Assembly (NCBI RefSeq): GCF_024124665.1
Contig: NZ_JAMXSB010000004.1
Coordinates: forward strand, 1 to 64,000
DNA from: Pleionea sp. CnH1-48
Lineage (GTDB): Bacteria; Pseudomonadota; Gammaproteobacteria; Enterobacterales; Kangiellaceae
Length of the DNA stretch: 64,000 nt
Reading direction: 5' to 3'
Positions 53,803-62,065 of this stretch are shown in pieces. Numbering within the stretch: the first letter of the stretch is position 1; each line of letters opens with the position of its first letter. The notes beneath the pieces were generated by a model. It was not told the origin of the DNA. It saw nothing but the letters and a program-made list of their open reading frames with translations, and did no database searches. Both the position numbers and the translations under genes were made by a program.

Positions 53803-54600
53803 ATGTTAAAACGTTTTTTCGATGGGCAAAAATGGCTGCTGTGTCTTCTATTGGTTCAATCTATTGCTCATGCCGAATTGACGGTAGAGCAAATTATAGA
53901 AGCCGCCAATGCTGCCAGTTATTACCCTGGTGATGATGCTCGTGCCGAAGCCAGAATGAAAATCGTTGATGCACAAGGACGCAAACAGATGCGTCAATTT
54001 ATGATGTTGCGTCAGGATGTTGAAGAACAAGGTGCACAAAATTTTATGGTGGTCTTTTCGCGTCCTGCGGATGTAAAAGGCACTGTTTTGTTAGTTAACA
54101 AGCATATCGATAAGGATGATGACCGCTGGTTGTATTTGCCTGGGCTGGATTTGGTGAAGCGAATTGCGGCTGGGGATAAGCGAACCAGCTTTGTTGGCTC
54201 ACACTTTTTCTATGAAGATGTATCTGGTCGTTTGCCCAGTTATGATCATCATCAGTTAACGGGGAACGACGAACAACACTATATATTACGTAGCGAACCT
54301 AAGGCCGATCAGCAAGTGGCCTTTGCGCATTACGTTTCTAAGATAAACAAGCAGACGATGTTGCCTGACGAAGTGGTTTATTTTAATGACAAGGGTAAGG
54401 CGTATCGAAAAGTAGAAATTGTACAAACCAAAAACATTGATGGGTTTAATACCGTGACTGCTGCTAAAGTCAGTGACCTGATAAGTGGCGCTTATACTCA
54501 AATTCAATTTCGTCACATTAAGTATAACCTTGAGATTCCTTCAACTATCTTTTCTGAACGTTCGTTACGTAATCCTCCGGCAAAATGGTTGAAGCGATGA
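53803..54600 (+). CDS. LolA-like outer-membrane lipoprotein-sorting protein
   Basis: 265 residues with a signal peptide (cleavage after AHA, residue ~24). Matches the LolA-like family linked to MMPL exporters: FMMLRQDVEEQGAQNFMVVF, RPADVKGTVLLVNKH, WLYLPGLDLVKRIAAGDKR and SFVGSHFFYEDVSGR. Likely a periplasmic shuttle for the cargo of the adjacent RND pump. Starts 20 bp after the pump gene with AGGAG. Confidence 0.9.
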   Translation: MLKRFFDGQKWLLCLLLVQSIAHAELTVEQIIEAANAASYYPGDDARAEARMKIVDAQGRKQMRQFMMLRQDVEEQGAQNFMVVFSRPADVKGTVLLVNKHIDKDDDRWLYLPGLDLVKRIAAGDKRTSFVGSHFFYEDVSGRLPSYDHHQLTGNDEQHYILRSEPKADQQVAFAHYVSKINKQTMLPDEVVYFNDKGKAYRKVEIVQTKNIDGFNTVTAAKVSDLISGAYTQIQFRHIKYNLEIPSTIFSERSLRNPPAKWLKR

Positions 54601-55886
54601 CTCAGAGCTTTCGGCTTTCATGTGTAGCCATATTATGTTGTTTGTCTGGTGTTGTTGCTGCCCAATCAGCCGATGATGATTGGGACGATGATTGGGGAGA
54701 CTCAGAAGAGCAAAGCCCCTGGACCTGGAGCGGCTTTGTAGAGGCAGCCCAAGGTCGATGGTTAGACAGTCAACCGACCAGCGGTCCAATGCAAGAGTGG
54801 CGGGCTTATCTGGATCTTGGATATGAGCAAGAGGTTTTCCGTTTTCAAATAAAGACGGAAGCGCTCTATGACTCTTTTACCGACGAAAAAGAAGGACGCT
54901 TGCGCGAAGCTTGGCTGCAAACAGCGCTTGGAGAGCAGTGGGAGTTGAAGGTTGGGCGTCAGGTTATATCCTGGGGAACAGGCGATTTATTATTTTTAAA
55001 TGATTTGTTTCCTAAAAGCTGGCCTTCTTATTTGAATGGTCGAGACGATGTTTACTTAAAACAATCCGTTGATGGTATTCGCATTCATTATTATGGTGAA
55101 GCTGTCAATTTGGATGCGGTTTGGATGCCACGTTTTGAACCCGATGAATTTTTACGTGGACAGCGATTCCCTTTATATTTGCCGTCTTCTCAAAGTGTTG
55201 GCTTTATCGACCCGCCATTGTCTGCCTTTTTACCGCCAGAACATGAAGATGACGGTGAACTGGCTTTGCGAGTATTTGCGAATCTGGGTTCGTTAGAATG
55301 GTCTCTTTTTGCTTACAATGGCTTTTTTAAATCGCCAACAGGATTCGATCAACAAGGCCGATTAATACATTACCCGATGCACTCTCTTGGCGCATCCGTG
55401 AGAGACAATTTGGCGGGAGGGCTCGTTAGCGCTGAAGTAGTGCATTATGTGAGTAAAGAAGACAAAGAGGGGACTGATCCCTTGATACCCAATTCTGAGT
55501 CGCGCTTGTTATTGTCTTATGAAAAACAAATTGCGAATCAAACCACTTTATCTTCACAGCTTTATTTTGAACGTACTCATCAATATGATGCATTGCTAGC
55601 GCATTCGTTGCAACCACAGCAGGAGAGCGATGCGTGGCAGCGTATGGTGACTGTCAGGTTGGTGCATCTTGCTTTAATGCAGTCGCTTGAGACGAATCTT
55701 ATGGCGTTTTATAGCATGGCCGATGATGATTATCACTGGCGTCTAAAAATGACCTATCGAATGAACGATCAGTGGCAACTCAGTGGTGGTGGCTATTGGT
55801 TTGGTGGTAAACAGGCGTCAACGTTTTTTGGACAGCTAGATTCCAGCGATCATCTTTGGTTACGAGTGAGATATCGTTTTGACTAG
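54597..55886 (+). CDS. Outer-membrane beta-barrel of the RND operon
   Basis: 429 residues from the ATG at 54597, which overlaps the previous stop as ATGA. Signal peptide to VAA-Q, then an acidic Asp/Trp-rich mature start (SADDDWDDDWGDS). Repeated amphipathic strands with aromatic ends (WTWSGFVEAAQGRW, FRFQIKTEALYDSF, WELKVGRQVISWGTGD) and a terminal aromatic-type strand (WLRVRYRFD) indicate a DUF1302-like outer-membrane barrel. Probably the outer-membrane component for the RND/LolA-like pair. Confidence 0.85.
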   Translation: MTQSFRLSCVAILCCLSGVVAAQSADDDWDDDWGDSEEQSPWTWSGFVEAAQGRWLDSQPTSGPMQEWRAYLDLGYEQEVFRFQIKTEALYDSFTDEKEGRLREAWLQTALGEQWELKVGRQVISWGTGDLLFLNDLFPKSWPSYLNGRDDVYLKQSVDGIRIHYYGEAVNLDAVWMPRFEPDEFLRGQRFPLYLPSSQSVGFIDPPLSAFLPPEHEDDGELALRVFANLGSLEWSLFAYNGFFKSPTGFDQQGRLIHYPMHSLGASVRDNLAGGLVSAEVVHYVSKEDKEGTDPLIPNSESRLLLSYEKQIANQTTLSSQLYFERTHQYDALLAHSLQPQQESDAWQRMVTVRLVHLALMQSLETNLMAFYSMADDDYHWRLKMTYRMNDQWQLSGGGYWFGGKQASTFFGQLDSSDHLWLRVRYRFD

Positions 55887-56212
55887 TCAGTGCTTGAGTT
55901 GTCGGTCTGGCAGTAAGTTTTATGTAATAACGCAATGATATCTGCCGCAAGGCCGTTGGCCAGAGAGTAATAAATAGTTTGAGATTCTCGCCGTGTTGCT
56001 ACCAGGCCATCGTTTCTGAGTACCGCTAAGTGTTGCGATAAAGCCGATTGGCTTAAGGGGACACGTTGATTGAGTTGAGAGACCGAAAGCTCTTCGTTGT
56101 TTAGCATACACAGTATGAGCAAACGGCTTTCATTGGCTAAAGCTTTTAAAAAGCGGCTAGCTTCGGAGGCGTGTTGATTCAGTTGGTTATCGGCTAGTTC
56201 TAGAGATGTCAT
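55883..56212 (-). CDS. BigR/SqrR-like ArsR-family sulfane-sulfur sensor
   Basis: 109 residues. ArsR fold (FLKALANESRLLILCML, LSVSQLNQRVPLSQSALSQHLAVLR, YYSLANG). Two cysteines, C35 in helix 2 and C101 in the last helix, occupy the positions used by BigR, SqrR and YgaV to form an intramolecular di- or polysulfide; metal-binding motifs are absent. It overlaps the end of the barrel gene by 4 bp on the other strand and is divergent from a persulfide-dioxygenase-like gene, its expected target. Confidence 0.85.
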   Translation of the reverse strand: MTSLELADNQLNQHASEASRFLKALANESRLLILCMLNNEELSVSQLNQRVPLSQSALSQHLAVLRNDGLVATRRESQTIYYSLANGLAADIIALLHKTYCQTDNSSTD

Positions 56213-56261
56213 TATTATAATAGCTGCTCGACAAACGTGGTCTGGGGTAGGACAATTATAA

Positions 56262-56274
56262 CATAGATTCTATG
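56262..56274. promoter_or_regulatory. Candidate BigR-like operator
   Basis: Perfect inverted repeat CATAGA-T-TCTATG between the ArsR-type gene and the hydrolase, upstream of both preferred starts. Confidence 0.55.
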
Positions 56275-56313
56275 GCTTGCTATGCTCTTGATCACAAAGT
56301 AAAGGATATAAAC

Positions 56314-57189
56314 ATGCCAATAAAAGTTGAAAACTTTTATCATCAGGCGTCAGGTACTTTGACCTACATCGTCATCGACCAGGCGACCTCTCATTGCGCG
56401 GTTATTGATTCCTGTCTGGATTTCGATATGGCGTCAGGTGTTGTTTCGACGCAATCTGCGCAACAACTTGTTGACTATATCGATAAACATAAATTAGTTT
56501 GCGATTGGATTTTAGAAACCCATGCGCACGCTGATCACCTCACGGCTGCCCAATTTTTAAAAGACAAGTTGGGGGCTAAAGTTGCTATCGGCGAGGGGAT
56601 TACGCAGGTTCAAAAAAATTTCCGAGCCGTTTTTAATCTTGGGGACCAGTTTGCGGTCGATGGATCGCAATTTGATCATTTATTTATGGACAACGAAGAA
56701 TTTTTTATTGGTGAAACCCGCTGTCGTGTTATTCATGTGCCAGGTCATACTAACGACAGTGTGGCTTATCATATTGAGCAATCTGTTTTTGTGGGTGATA
56801 CATTGTTTATGCCTGACTTAGGGAGTGCCCGATGCGACTTTCCGGGTGGAGATGCGGGAGAGTTGTTTAGAAGTATTCAGCGTTTGTATCAATTACCCGA
56901 TGATACTCAACTTTTTATGTGCCACGATTATCCTCCACAAGGAGGAGACGCTCGTCATCTTGTGAGCGTATTACAACAAAAGAATGAAAATAAACAGATC
57001 CGTAAAGACACGTCAAAAGAAGACTACATTCAGGCTCGTGAACAACGTGACCAAGAGTTGGCGGTTCCCAAATTATTGTATCCCGCATTGCAGGTTAATA
57101 TTTGTGCTGGACACCTTCCTGCGAAAGATGAAAGCGATCAGATATTTTTGAAAATTCCTGTCACTATTGGTACCGACTCGATGCGTTAA
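56314..57189 (+). CDS. Metallo-beta-lactamase-fold persulfide-dioxygenase-like protein (Blh type)
   Basis: 291 residues from the ATG at 56314 (AAAGGA upstream; the ATG at 56272 overlaps the operator). ETHE1/Blh signatures: ETHAHADHL (H70, H72, D74, H75), VPGHTNDSVAYH, FVGDTLFMPDLGSARCDFPGGD and CHDYPP. ETHE1 enzymes oxidise glutathione persulfide to sulfite with a mononuclear Fe. With the divergent sulfur sensor and the nearby rhodanese this forms a sulfide/persulfide detoxification set. Confidence 0.9.
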   Translation: MPIKVENFYHQASGTLTYIVIDQATSHCAVIDSCLDFDMASGVVSTQSAQQLVDYIDKHKLVCDWILETHAHADHLTAAQFLKDKLGAKVAIGEGITQVQKNFRAVFNLGDQFAVDGSQFDHLFMDNEEFFIGETRCRVIHVPGHTNDSVAYHIEQSVFVGDTLFMPDLGSARCDFPGGDAGELFRSIQRLYQLPDDTQLFMCHDYPPQGGDARHLVSVLQQKNENKQIRKDTSKEDYIQAREQRDQELAVPKLLYPALQVNICAGHLPAKDESDQIFLKIPVTIGTDSMR

Positions 57190-57525
57190 AAAAGCATGGT
57201 CAGGAGCTTGCTTTGACACAGCTCGCTACGACGGTGTCTTGGCAAAGTTGTTGTTTCAAAGAGTGATAAATTATCCAATAGTTGATAGCTAAGCTGGGCG
57301 TAGGTTTAAGTTTGTTAATAAAACACTCTAGGCTGCTCATAGATAAAGCAAGGTTTTGCTACAAAAATGATATTGAACCGCAGCTTTTGTTGATTCAGAA
57401 TATCAACGAAAGATCACCATACTAAATTGACATTGAAATCTTCTTTCGCGTCTACTTTAAGTGAGCGGTTATGTTTAACAAGTGTCTAACATCTGATGAT
57501 GGTGGTCTGAGAGAATAGCGAGTTT
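57190..57525. other. Intergenic region
   Basis: 336 bases with no gene or clear terminator; AT-rich second half leads to yheU. Confidence 0.4.
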
Positions 57526-57744
57526 ATGATAATTCCTTGGCAAGATATCAGCGCCGATGCGCTGGAAAATTTGATTAAAGAATACATCTATCGAGAACTG
57601 GAAGAACACCAGGCCGATAATATGAACCTTGAGCAGTGGATAGAACAAATTAAGCTCCAGTTGAAGCAGAAGCAAATTGTGGTTGAATGGAGCGAGCTGA
57701 CAGAGACGGTTAATCTGGTTCCAATCGATAAATATCAATCTTGA
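57526..57744 (+). CDS. yheU: YheU family protein (UPF0270)
   Basis: 72 residues, full length for the family: MIIPWQDISADALENLIKEY, then VVEWSELTETVNLVP. Small cytoplasmic protein conserved in gammaproteobacteria; function not established. Confidence 0.92.
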   Translation: MIIPWQDISADALENLIKEYIYRELEEHQADNMNLEQWIEQIKLQLKQKQIVVEWSELTETVNLVPIDKYQS

Positions 57745-58316
57745 GAGATAGAGCCCTTAAATTGCGATATTTCTGGGCTGGAACTTTCTCAGAGGAGGCG
57801 AGTCTGAGTACTAGTAGCCTGTGATTATACCTAAACAATACAGTGGTTTATTGAATACACTTGAAAGTGAGTGACTGAGTACCCATCTTCTTTATTATGA
57901 TTCCAGTGGTATTTTTAAACTCCTTTTGAGATTAATTGTCTCAAATCGACATTTCGTTAAGTTAATTTGCACTTTTTTTGCGATATTTCGGCTTGAAGCT
58001 TCGATTTTCGCTAACTATTATGATAATAGTATGGCAGAATTAGTTGGCCACGCAGTGAAAGTACTATAAAGGGAACTTATATCTGCGTTAAAAAGGCTTA
58101 GTTCGGATGCGTATTTAAATACCTAAAATAGACAGCTTAATTGTATTTCGATATTGATATAAATACGAAGAATTTTAAGAACAGTACTATGTTTTGCTGC
58201 AAAAACACTGTTTATATACCGTGAGTTTGCTAAAACAATTGTGGTTTCAATGAGTTAAAATTACAATTGCAGTCGATCAACACTCTAACCCCAATGGAGT
58301 AGGACGAAAGTTTATT
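57745..58316. other. Long leader region of the cold-shock-domain gene
   Basis: 572 bases without a gene. AT-rich, with several short hairpins (e.g. around ACTATTATGATAATAGTAT near 58013). A long 5' leader would fit genes of the cold-shock type, whose leaders refold with temperature; this is inference only. Confidence 0.4.
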
Positions 58317-59204
58317 ATGTTAACAAGTCATGAATTAATGGTTGCGAACAAGAAACGCCGCACCCCAAATGCTAACGGAAATCGTCAGCAGGCGTATGAT
58401 GGCAATCAAAATAACAATGGCAACGGCGAAGGGTTTAACAACAACTACGGCCGTGGCCAGAATCAGGGAGGATATAATCAGTCCCAAGGTGGCTACAACA
58501 ACCAACAGGGCGGTTATAACAACCAGCAAGGCGGTGGGTATAATAACCAGCGTCAAGGTGGTTACCAAAACAACCAGAACCAGGGCGGCGGTTATCACAA
58601 CCAACGCCAAGGCGGGTATAATAACCAGCAGCGCCAGGGCGGTTATCAGAATAACCATCAAGGCGGCGGGTATAATAACCAGCAGCGTCAGGGTGGTTAC
58701 CAGAATAATCATCAGGGTGGCGGTTATAACAACAACCAGCGCCAGGGTGGTTATCAAAACAACCAAAATCAGGGCGGCGGTTATAACAATAATTACCAGC
58801 AAGGTGGTTATAATAACCAGCAGGGCGGCTATCAGAATCGTCAAAACAATCGCCATAATAACCAGCAGAATTTCCGTCAACAAAACAACTTCAATCATCC
58901 TAATAATGCGCGTCAGCATGAGCCTTATGAAGAAGAGTTTGACGAAAGCAAAACTTATGCTGGAACTGTTCAGAATTACTACCGCGAGAAGGGCTACGGC
59001 TTTATTCGTTCAGATGATTTCTCTGCACCGCTTTTCTTCCATTACTCAGAGATTCAGCTGGATGGCTTTAAATACCTTATTAAGCAGCAGAATGTGGAAT
59101 TTAAAGCACGCGTAACTGACGATGGTAAGTTGCAAGCTATTCAGGTGACTCCAACAGAGTTGGCACCTACGCAACAGCGCAAGATTTTTAATAAAGAATC
59201 GTAA
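58317..59204 (+). CDS. Cold-shock-domain protein with prion-like Gln/Asn/Gly repeat region
   Basis: 295 residues. Residues ~20-205 are low complexity, built from imperfect repeats of GGYNNQ(Q/R), interspersed with Arg and Tyr, resembling RGG/prion-like regions of eukaryotic FUS-type proteins. A cold-shock domain follows at ~215-285: TYAGTVQNYY, RNP1-like KGYGFIRSDD and RNP2-like LFFHYSEI. The CSD binds single-stranded RNA; the Tyr/Arg/Gln region would be expected to drive condensation. The ATG has AGGACG upstream. The repeat codons are varied, so the region is kept by selection on the protein, not by recent slippage alone. Confidence 0.88.
   Translation: MLTSHELMVANKKRRTPNANGNRQQAYDGNQNNNGNGEGFNNNYGRGQNQGGYNQSQGGYNNQQGGYNNQQGGGYNNQRQGGYQNNQNQGGGYHNQRQGGYNNQQRQGGYQNNHQGGGYNNQQRQGGYQNNHQGGGYNNNQRQGGYQNNQNQGGGYNNNYQQGGYNNQQGGYQNRQNNRHNNQQNFRQQNNFNHPNNARQHEPYEEEFDESKTYAGTVQNYYREKGYGFIRSDDFSAPLFFHYSEIQLDGFKYLIKQQNVEFKARVTDDGKLQAIQVTPTELAPTQQRKIFNKES
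58435..58870. repeat. Imperfect tandem repeats encoding GGYNNQ units
   Basis: Repeating units of about 18-45 bases (GGCGGTTATAACAACCAG-like) within the CSD gene. They account for long open shadows in the other five frames of this stretch. A likely site for length variation between strains. Confidence 0.8.
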
Positions 59205-59215
59205 GCCTCGCGACC

Positions 59216-59272
59216 GATACCTCATTAAGTGTTTTGAATGACACTTAAGTGATAAGACAGAGCTGAGGTATC
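59216..59272 (+). ncRNA. Structured 3' UTR of the cold-shock-domain gene
   Basis: Outer arms GATACCTCA (59216-59224) and TGAGGTATC (59264-59272) enclose an inner stem TTAAGTGT (59225-59232)/ACACTTAA (59241-59248), contiguous on the 5' side with a 15-base bulge on the 3' side. It is followed by a terminator, so could be a processed 3' small RNA. Structure-based only. Confidence 0.4.
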
Positions 59273-59284
59273 ACTGTTTCGTAA

Positions 59285-59316
59285 AAATTAAAGGGCGGTT
59301 GCCCTTTAATTTTGCT
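59285..59316 (+). terminator. Terminator of the cold-shock-domain gene
   Basis: Stem AAATTAAAGGGC (59285-59296), loop GGTT, GCCCTTTAATTT (59301-59312). Confidence 0.85.
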
Positions 59317-59321
59317 TTATT

Positions 59322-59341
59322 ATATTTGCCTAGGCGAATAT
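59322..59341. promoter_or_regulatory. ArsR operator of the arsenic operon
   Basis: 20-bp inverted repeat ATATTTGCCTAGGCGAATAT with a single mismatched pair, centred on GCCTAGGC and touching the arsR start. Expected autoregulatory site. Confidence 0.65.
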
Positions 59342-59342
59342 A

Positions 59343-59687
59343 ATGCCTTCCATGAATTATCAAGAAACCAGTCAATTCTTTAAAGCCTTGTCTGAACCTG
59401 TCAGGGTGAAGTTGCTGTTATTGCTGTCATTAACGCCGACCCTGTGCGTCTGTGATTTGGTAGAAATATGTGACTTGCCCCAGAGTGTGGTCTCCCGGCA
59501 TCTGGCCTATTTGCGTAAGCACAATCTTTTATGCTCAGCCAAACGCGGCTTATGGGTTTTTTATGAATTGAATACTCAACACCCCTTACTTTCTCAGATA
59601 CTCACTATTTGTCGCTCACAGTGTACGGATGTGTTTGAGCTTGAGAAACGATTACAGCAAATAGATACCACCCAGTCACGTTGCTGA
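59343..59687 (+). CDS. arsR: ArsR arsenic-responsive repressor
   Basis: 114 residues (an in-frame ATG at 59355 is a possible start because the first ATG overlaps a TATAAT box). ArsR winged helix with the metal-site motif [11 protein letters not shown] (C35, C37, C43), [20 protein letters not shown] and a C-terminal CRSQC. Arsenite binding to the Cys triad releases it from DNA. First gene of arsR-GAPDH-arsJ. Confidence 0.92.
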   Translation: MPSMNYQETSQFFKALSEPVRVKLLLLLSLTPTLCVCDLVEICDLPQSVVSRHLAYLRKHNLLCSAKRGLWVFYELNTQHPLLSQILTICRSQCTDVFELEKRLQQIDTTQSRC

Positions 59688-59718
59688 CAGGGTTTTTATT
59701 GATCAGGAGATTGAACTG

Positions 59719-60729
59719 ATGACAATTAGAGTTGCGATTAATGGATTTGGCCGTATGGGACGTCTTGCTTTGCGAGCTGCCTGGGATTGGCCTGAGATTG
59801 AGTTTGTACACATCAATGAAGTCGCCTGTGGCTCTGAGACAGCGGCTCACCTATTAAAATTTGACTCGGTGCATGGCCAATGGCAACCAGAAGTATCGAG
59901 TGAAGAGGATGCCATCATTATTGATGGGAAAAAGATTTCCTACAGTCAGAACAAACCATTAGAAGCTACCGATTGGCAGTCAATGAACCTTGATGTCATG
60001 ATTGAGTGCACTGGTAAATTTAAAACGACGCCTGCTTTACAGCCTTATTTCGAACAAGGTATTCCACGAGTTTTGGTGTCTGCGCCAGTCAAAGATGGTC
60101 CCTTAAATGTGGTTATGGGTGTTAATGATCATTTGTATGATCCTCAACAACACAAAATTATTACCGCGGCTTCTTGCACCACTAACTGCCTGGCACCCGT
60201 GGTTAAAGTATTGCAGGATTCTTTAAAGATCAAACACGGTTCCATGACCACTATCCATGACATCACTAATACTCAGAGTATTCTCGATCAACCGCACAAA
60301 GATTTGCGTCGGGCTCGAGCAAGTAGCATGTCATTGATTCCAACATCAACGGGGTCTGCTACAGCCATCACTCATATTTTTCCTGAGCTGACAGGCAAAC
60401 TTAATGGTGTCGCTGTTCGAGTGCCTTTAGCAAATGCCTCAATTACTGATTGTGTATTCGAAGTGGAACGCGCCACTACGGTTGAAGAAGTGAATCAACT
60501 GATGAAGCAGGCTTCCGAAACTACATTAAAAGGTGTGTTGGGTTATGAGGAGCGTCCATTAGTATCCGTTGATTACACCGACGATACGCGTTCTGGTATT
60601 GTTGATGCGCCATCCACCATGGTTATTAACGATACTCAGGTAAAACTGTTGGTTTGGTATGACAACGAAGTCGGCTATGTCCATCGAATGATGGAATTGG
60701 CGAAAAAAATAGGTTCAATGGACAAGTAA
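59719..60729 (+). CDS. Glyceraldehyde-3-phosphate dehydrogenase of the arsenate operon
   Basis: 336 residues. NAD site [14 protein letters not shown] and catalytic C153 in [21 protein letters not shown], and [12 protein letters not shown]. In ars operons with ArsJ, this GAPDH uses arsenate in place of phosphate to make 1-arseno-3-phosphoglycerate, which ArsJ exports. The gene lies 31 bp after arsR and 21 bp before arsJ, matching that arrangement, so it is not the glycolytic copy. Confidence 0.93.
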   Translation: MTIRVAINGFGRMGRLALRAAWDWPEIEFVHINEVACGSETAAHLLKFDSVHGQWQPEVSSEEDAIIIDGKKISYSQNKPLEATDWQSMNLDVMIECTGKFKTTPALQPYFEQGIPRVLVSAPVKDGPLNVVMGVNDHLYDPQQHKIITAASCTTNCLAPVVKVLQDSLKIKHGSMTTIHDITNTQSILDQPHKDLRRARASSMSLIPTSTGSATAITHIFPELTGKLNGVAVRVPLANASITDCVFEVERATTVEEVNQLMKQASETTLKGVLGYEERPLVSVDYTDDTRSGIVDAPSTMVINDTQVKLLVWYDNEVGYVHRMMELAKKIGSMDK

Positions 60730-60750
60730 CATCGTAAGAAGGCTTTTATT

Positions 60751-61956
60751 TTGAACAGCGCTATTCGCCAGTATTTAACGATTACTGGCAATTATTGGGT
60801 GTTTACAGTAACGGATGGTGCATTACGACTGCTGGTTGTATTGCACTTTCATGCATTAGGCTACTCTGCACTCGAGATCGCCTCTTTGTTTTTGTTCTAT
60901 GAGTTCTTTGGTGTAGTAACGAATCTAATGGGGGGATTGTTGGCTGCAAGAATGGGCCTTAATCGCACCATGCAGATTGGCACTTTGCTGCAAGTTATGG
61001 CATTGGCAATGCTGGCTGTAAATCCAGAGTGGCTATCAGTATTTTATGTGATGTGCGCTCAAGCCTTGTCGGGTATCGCCAAGGATCTCAACAAAATGAG
61101 TGCTAAGAGCAGCATTAAGTTGTTAGCCGTGTCTGATGATCAATCGTCATTATATCGCTGGGTTGCCATATTAACGGGATCAAAGAACGCCCTTAAAGGC
61201 GCTGGATTTTTTGTTGGTGCTTTGTTGCTATCGACGGTTGGGTTTAGTGGTGCGCTATACAGCATGAGCTCTGTTTTGTTGTTAAGTTTCATTGTGTCAT
61301 CCATATTGCTGACCTCCGAGCTCGGTAAAACAGAATTTAAACCCAAATTCACTCAGATATTTTCGAAGAGTCGCGCGATTAATCAGTTGTCTGCTGCTCG
61401 CTTCTTTCTCTTTGGCGCTCGTGACGTCTGGTTTGTGGTGGCCGTTCCAGTTTTTTTGCAAGCTCAGTTAAACTGGTTACCAACCGAAGTGGGCACATTA
61501 ATGGCTTGTTGGGTGATTGGTTATGGCATTATTCAGGCGTCAGCACCCAAAATAACGGGATACAATAAACAGCAACTTCCAGATGGCCGAGCTGCACTTA
61601 AATGGGCCATGCTATTAACTGTGATTCCAGCGGCTATGGCCATTGCTCTCGGTACGGATTGGCCCGCCAATTGGGTTTTAATCATTGGATTAATGGTATT
61701 TGGTGCTGTTTTTGCGATTAATTCGTCGCTGCACTCCTTTTTAATAGTGGATTATGCCAGTAGCGACAGGGTGTCTTTGGACGTTGGTTTTTATTATATG
61801 GCGAATGCGGCAGGGCGTTTAGCAGGAACCTTATTGTCGGGTGCGGTGTATGTTCATTATGGCTTGGCAGCCTGTTTGTGGGTGTCCGCTGCCTTTATTG
61901 CTACAACCAGCGCGATTTCTTTAGGTTTACCCTCAAGAAATAATCGTTTGGCCTAA
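60751..61956 (+). CDS. arsJ: ArsJ organoarsenical MFS exporter
   Basis: 401 residues from TTG (AAGG upstream). Major facilitator with ~11-12 membrane helices. Family landmarks are YWVFTVTDGALRLLVVLHF at the start, FFGVVTNLMGGLLAARMGL, and the SGIAKDLNKMSAKSSIKLL loop. It exports 1-arseno-3-phosphoglycerate, which then breaks down outside to arsenate. Operon context is diagnostic. Confidence 0.92.
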   Translation: MNSAIRQYLTITGNYWVFTVTDGALRLLVVLHFHALGYSALEIASLFLFYEFFGVVTNLMGGLLAARMGLNRTMQIGTLLQVMALAMLAVNPEWLSVFYVMCAQALSGIAKDLNKMSAKSSIKLLAVSDDQSSLYRWVAILTGSKNALKGAGFFVGALLLSTVGFSGALYSMSSVLLLSFIVSSILLTSELGKTEFKPKFTQIFSKSRAINQLSAARFFLFGARDVWFVVAVPVFLQAQLNWLPTEVGTLMACWVIGYGIIQASAPKITGYNKQQLPDGRAALKWAMLLTVIPAAMAIALGTDWPANWVLIIGLMVFGAVFAINSSLHSFLIVDYASSDRVSLDVGFYYMANAAGRLAGTLLSGAVYVHYGLAACLWVSAAFIATTSAISLGLPSRNNRLA

Positions 61957-61992
61957 TAATAAGCTTCTTTATATCCATAGATTATGTAATAC

Positions 61993-62021
61993 TTGACATT
62001 CGCAGTTCTCTAAATGAGAAT
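61993..62021 (+). promoter_or_regulatory. Promoter of fpr
   Basis: -35 TTGACA (61993-61998), 17-bp spacer, -10 GAGAAT (62016-62021). The -10 lies inside a Fur-box-like repeat. Confidence 0.65.
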
Positions 62022-62032
62022 GTCTATCATTT
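62012..62032. promoter_or_regulatory. Fur-box-like operator before fpr
   Basis: Arms AAATGA (62012-62017) and TCATTT (62027-62032) flank GAATGTCTA, close to the classical AATGAGAATGATTATCATT Fur site apart from the centre. It overlaps the -10 box, so repression by iron-loaded Fur is plausible. Confidence 0.6.
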
Positions 62033-62065
62033 AGTTTGTAATACGAGATTTGAGAAGTAGATCTT

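Noticed and set aside
58435-58870. CRISPR-like array
   Set aside because: Repeats are imperfect, of variable period, in frame within a coding sequence, and no cas genes are present.
58335-59115. Long open frames on both strands across the cold-shock-domain gene (194 and 257 codons)
   Set aside because: They are shadows created by the repeat composition; their products are low-complexity Ile/Val/Thr or Thr/Arg strings with no ribosome sites.
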